From Bacillota bacterium (GTDB taxonomy: Bacteria > Bacillota > Clostridia > Lachnospirales > Lachnospiraceae): DNA of 64,000 nt. Both the position numbers and the translations under genes were made by a program. The notes beneath the pieces are model-generated. The model saw nothing but the letters and a program-made list of their open reading frames with translations, was not told the DNA's origin and searched no databases. Below, piece by piece: positions 61,140-64,000 of the stretch. The stretch spans positions 62,001 to 126,000 of the forward strand of contig JAEZOB010000023.1 in NCBI GenBank assembly GCA_023414355.1, written 5' to 3'. Position 1 is the stretch's first letter; every line of letters starts with the position of its first letter.

Positions 61140-63011
61140 ATGTTTGATATAGAAGAAGAACTGAAAAAACTCCCTGCGAAGCCCGGCGTCTATATCATGC
61201 GGGATGTCAAGGATGAAATCATCTATGTGGGCAAAGCTATTATTCTAAAAAACAGGGTTCGGCAGTATTTTCAGAACAGCCGTAATCATACTGAGAAGAT
61301 CAGACAGATGGTCGAGCGGATAGACCATTTTGAATATATTATCACAGACTCAGAGCTGGAGGCTCTGGTACTTGAGTGCAACCTGATTAAGGAGCACATG
61401 CCGAAATACAACACGATGCTCAAGGACAGCAAGACCTATCCCTACATCAGGATAACGACCTACGAGGCTTTTCCGAAGGTCTCCATCGTACGTGAGCAAA
61501 GGAAGGATAAGGCCAGATATTTTGGCCCATATACCAGTGTCAATGCGGTAAGGGATACGCTTGCACTGCTTCGAAGAATCTATAAGATCAGGACCTGCAA
61601 CAGAAATCTTCCGAAGGATATCGGCAAGGAACGACCCTGCCTGTATTATCATATGGGTCAATGCGACGCACCTTGTCAGGGATATATCTCCGAGGCAGAA
61701 TATAAAGGAAACATCGATGAGGTAATCGAATTTCTGAACGGCAATTATGCCAGGGTTGGTAAACTGTTGGAGAAGAAGATGACGGATGCCTCCGAGGCCT
61801 TGGAATTTGAAAAGGCAGCAGAGTATCGGGATCTGCTAAACAGTGTGAAGCAAATTGCAAGTAGGCAGAAGATTACAAATACGGATCAGGTGGATCGTGA
61901 CATCATTGCCTTTGCAAGAGATAAGGAGGAGGCTGTCGTTCAGACCTTCTTTATTCGCAATGGTAAGTTGATCGGAAGAGATCATTTCCATCTGTCCGGA
62001 GTACAGGACGAGACAGATGAGAGCATCATGTCGAGCTTTCTGAAGCAATTCTATGCAGGAACACCTTATATTCCGAAAGAGATCTTCCTGGGCTCCAGGA
62101 CGGACGAAGAGGAGCTGCTGAGTGAGTGGCTCAGTGCCAAGAGAGGTCAAAAGGCATACTTAAAGGTGCCTCAGAAGGGCGACAAGGAAAAGCTCGTGGA
62201 GCTTGCAAGAAAGAATGCCGAGTTGGTATTGAATCAGGATCTGGAGAAGATTAAACGTGAGGAAGCGAAAACCATTGGTGCTCTAAAGGAGCTTGCCGGG
62301 TATCTGGAGCTTCCCTTGGTGGAACGAATTGAATCCTTTGACATCTCCAATACAGCGGGCTTCGAGTCTGTTGGTTCCATGGTAGTCTATGAAAAGGGTA
62401 AACCCAAGAAGGCAGATTATCGTAAATTCAAGATTAAATCTATTCAGGGACCGGACGACTATGCTTCCATGTATGAGGTGTTGACCAGAAGATTTACCCA
62501 TGGCTTACGGGAACAGGAACAGAACAGGGAGAGAAAGCTGGATGATTCCCTTGGCAGCTTCACAAGGTATCCTGATCTGATTCTTATGGATGGTGGTAAG
62601 GGTCAGGTAGGGATAGCACTTAAGGTTCTGGAGGAGCTGAAGCTGGACATTGCAGTCTGCGGAATGGTGAAGGATGATAATCACAGAACCAGAGGTTTAT
62701 ATTATGACAATCGGGAGCTGCCCATTGACAAGAGCAGTGAGCTATTTCGACTGATTACCCGAATCCAGGATGAGACACATCGGTTTGCCATCGAATATCA
62801 CAGGGCACTTCGCTCCAAAGCCCAGGTACATTCCATACTGGATGATATCAATGGCGTCGGGCCGGCGAGAAGAAGGGCGCTGATGAAATACTTCCAGTCC
62901 CTGGAGGCAATTCAGGCAGCAGAAGTGGAGGAAATCATGAAGGTACCTGCGATGAACCGCCAGGCAGCAGAGCAGGTGCATGAATTTTTTCATAAACAGA
63001 AGCCTCAATAG
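61140..63011 (+). CDS. uvrC: excinuclease ABC subunit C
   Basis: A 623-residue nuclease of nucleotide excision repair. The N-terminal GIY-YIG domain (KPGVYIMRDVKDEIIYVGKA) makes the 3' incision, a UVR motif (about 205-240) binds UvrB, an RNase H-like domain makes the 5' incision (SFDISNTAGFESVGSMVVYEKGK, DLILMDGGKGQ), and HhH repeats at the end (SILDDINGVGPARRRALM) bind DNA. AAAGGAAC precedes ATG 61140. Confidence 0.95.
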   Translation: MFDIEEELKKLPAKPGVYIMRDVKDEIIYVGKAIILKNRVRQYFQNSRNHTEKIRQMVERIDHFEYIITDSELEALVLECNLIKEHMPKYNTMLKDSKTYPYIRITTYEAFPKVSIVREQRKDKARYFGPYTSVNAVRDTLALLRRIYKIRTCNRNLPKDIGKERPCLYYHMGQCDAPCQGYISEAEYKGNIDEVIEFLNGNYARVGKLLEKKMTDASEALEFEKAAEYRDLLNSVKQIASRQKITNTDQVDRDIIAFARDKEEAVVQTFFIRNGKLIGRDHFHLSGVQDETDESIMSSFLKQFYAGTPYIPKEIFLGSRTDEEELLSEWLSAKRGQKAYLKVPQKGDKEKLVELARKNAELVLNQDLEKIKREEAKTIGALKELAGYLELPLVERIESFDISNTAGFESVGSMVVYEKGKPKKADYRKFKIKSIQGPDDYASMYEVLTRRFTHGLREQEQNRERKLDDSLGSFTRYPDLILMDGGKGQVGIALKVLEELKLDIAVCGMVKDDNHRTRGLYYDNRELPIDKSSELFRLITRIQDETHRFAIEYHRALRSKAQVHSILDDINGVGPARRRALMKYFQSLEAIQAAEVEEIMKVPAMNRQAAEQVHEFFHKQKPQ

Positions 63012-63014
63012 GCA

Positions 63015-63044
63015 TTTACAGTTGTGGAAAGAATATGTTAGAAT
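63015..63044 (+). promoter_or_regulatory. sigma-A-like promoter before hprK
   Basis: TTTACA (63015-63020) and TAGAAT (63039-63044), 18-base spacer, just after the uvrC stop. Confidence 0.5.
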
Positions 63045-63093
63045 GTAGCAGGTAAGATAATAGGTGCATACAAATGCGCAGATGGAGGTACGA

Positions 63094-64000
63094 ATGTATA
63101 CGGTAGAACTGGTTCGTCTGATAGAAAAAATGAATTTGGAGAATTGCACTCCGGACATCGATATTAAAAGCATTAAGATTTCTCAGCCTGATGTGAACAG
63201 GCCGGCACTCCAATTAGCCGGGTTTTTCGACCATTTTGATTCGGAACGTGTCCAGGTGGTCGGACATGTGGAAATGGCATATATGCAACAGATGGACAAG
63301 GAGCAGAGAGTACAGCTGCTAAGCAGACTCATGGACTATCGCGTTCCCTGTATCGTATTTAGCAGAAATATGGAAGTCAGTGATTCGTTTATTCAATTGG
63401 CTACAGAGAAGGGTGTTCCGATTCTGCGTACCTCTAAGACAACCTCTGCCTTCATGGCGGAAGTGATCCGTTGGCTGAATGTGGAGCTGGCACCGAGAAT
63501 CACCATTCACGGAGGCTTGGTGGATGTCTATGGTGAAGGTATCCTGATCATGGGTGAAAGCGGCATCGGTAAGAGCGAAGCAGCGCTGGAACTGATCAAA
63601 AGAGGACACCGGCTTGTATCGGATGATGTAGTGGAGATTAAGAAGGTCAGCGACGATACCCTAATCGGTATGTCACCGGATATTACCAGACATTTTATTG
63701 AGCTGCGTGGTATTGGTATTATAGATGTTAAGACCTTGTTCGGTGTTGAGAGCGTTAAGAATACACAATCTATCGACCTTGTAATCAAGCTTGAGGAGTG
63801 GAACAAGGAGAAACAGTATGACCGCTTGGGCTTAGAGGAATCCTACATCGAGTTTTTGGGCAACAAGGTTCCCTGCCATTCCATCCCGATCCGGCCTGGC
63901 AGAAATCTCGCGATCATCTGTGAGTCGGCTGCGGTAAACTACCGTCAGAAGAAGATGGGCTATAATGCAGCTCAGGAGCTTTACAACCGTGTTACCAACA
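63094..64000 (+). CDS. hprK: HPr kinase/phosphorylase, 3' end beyond the window
   Basis: The first 302 codons of HprK, which phosphorylates HPr at Ser46 to signal carbon status for catabolite repression. Present are the N-terminal domain (to about 130), the P-loop GESGIGKS (154-161), the HxxSDDxV segment (HRLVSDDVVEI) and the HprK signature IELRGIGIIDV. GGAGG is five bases before ATG 63094. Open to the window end, so length is unknown; the usual size is about 310. Confidence 0.9.
   Translation, partial: MYTVELVRLIEKMNLENCTPDIDIKSIKISQPDVNRPALQLAGFFDHFDSERVQVVGHVEMAYMQQMDKEQRVQLLSRLMDYRVPCIVFSRNMEVSDSFIQLATEKGVPILRTSKTTSAFMAEVIRWLNVELAPRITIHGGLVDVYGEGILIMGESGIGKSEAALELIKRGHRLVSDDVVEIKKVSDDTLIGMSPDITRHFIELRGIGIIDVKTLFGVESVKNTQSIDLVIKLEEWNKEKQYDRLGLEESYIEFLGNKVPCHSIPIRPGRNLAIICESAAVNYRQKKMGYNAAQELYNRVTN

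Overview
The window looks like chromosome from a motile, low-GC, Gram-positive anaerobe of the Clostridia, most probably a Lachnospiraceae (Lachnoclostridium-like) species. The reasons are strong GGAGG ribosome sites with TTG/GTG starts, HprK and an MsmX-type ATPase, a FliW/CsrA flagellar switch with sigma-D promoters, two flgK genes, a GH18/LysM spore-type hydrolase, and no outer-membrane genes. The assignment is by gene content and recognition only; no 16S or tRNA gene was seen.

Layout. 1-7.6 kb is accessory: a MobV/Pre relaxase broken by several frameshifts, a DUF1413 gene, a DUF1538 membrane protein coupled to a double-domain PII protein, an APH-like kinase and an alpha/beta hydrolase. 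7.6-11.7 kb has a small operon ending in a Ser/Thr kinase with one membrane span and an outside leucine-rich-repeat domain, then a secreted repeat protein. 11.8-16.3 kb holds two YtrA/GntR-linked ABC transporters behind an 18-bp perfect inverted repeat. 16.4-31.4 kb is a mosaic: a GH18 protein lacking its catalytic acid, a GGDEF/HD-GYP protein translationally coupled to an iron alcohol dehydrogenase, a YkgJ protein, a headless TetR fragment, an FMN-binding membrane protein, a flavodoxin, a nicotinamidase-like hydrolase, a PurF paralogue without its glutaminase cysteine, an XRE regulator with three operator copies, an SDR reductase, an LCP-like protein and YitT.

31.5-35.5 kb carries the MsmX-like sugar-transport ATPase, a CdaR-type regulator and a CtpA protease. 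35.7-51.8 kb is a late flagellar cluster: flgM-flgN-flgK-flgK2-flgL-fliW-csrA, then flaG-fliD-fliS-fliT-like, then flagellin, a large secreted protein, a glycosyltransferase remnant and a Maf-like protein. Sigma-D-like promoters stand before flgM, flaG, flagellin and the secreted protein. The flagellin leader carries a textbook CsrA hairpin plus a GGA in its Shine-Dalgarno, and the FliW/CsrA pair lies 3.5 kb upstream, so the whole control loop is in view. 52-64 kb is housekeeping: an LspA-like peptidase, pyrG with a candidate attenuator leader, ftsH, an Asp/Glu racemase, a two-component system, uvrC and the start of hprK.

Beyond genes, the window is rich in repeats. The most striking is a roughly 245-300-bp structured element present twice (56631-56937 and 60656-60900). 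Its core is 79/84 identical, while its closing stems differ in sequence yet both pair perfectly, which suggests a conserved RNA or a mobile structured repeat. There are also two other dispersed palindrome families and five unrelated tandem arrays (15, 22, 12, 45 and 25-26 bp units) in gene gaps.
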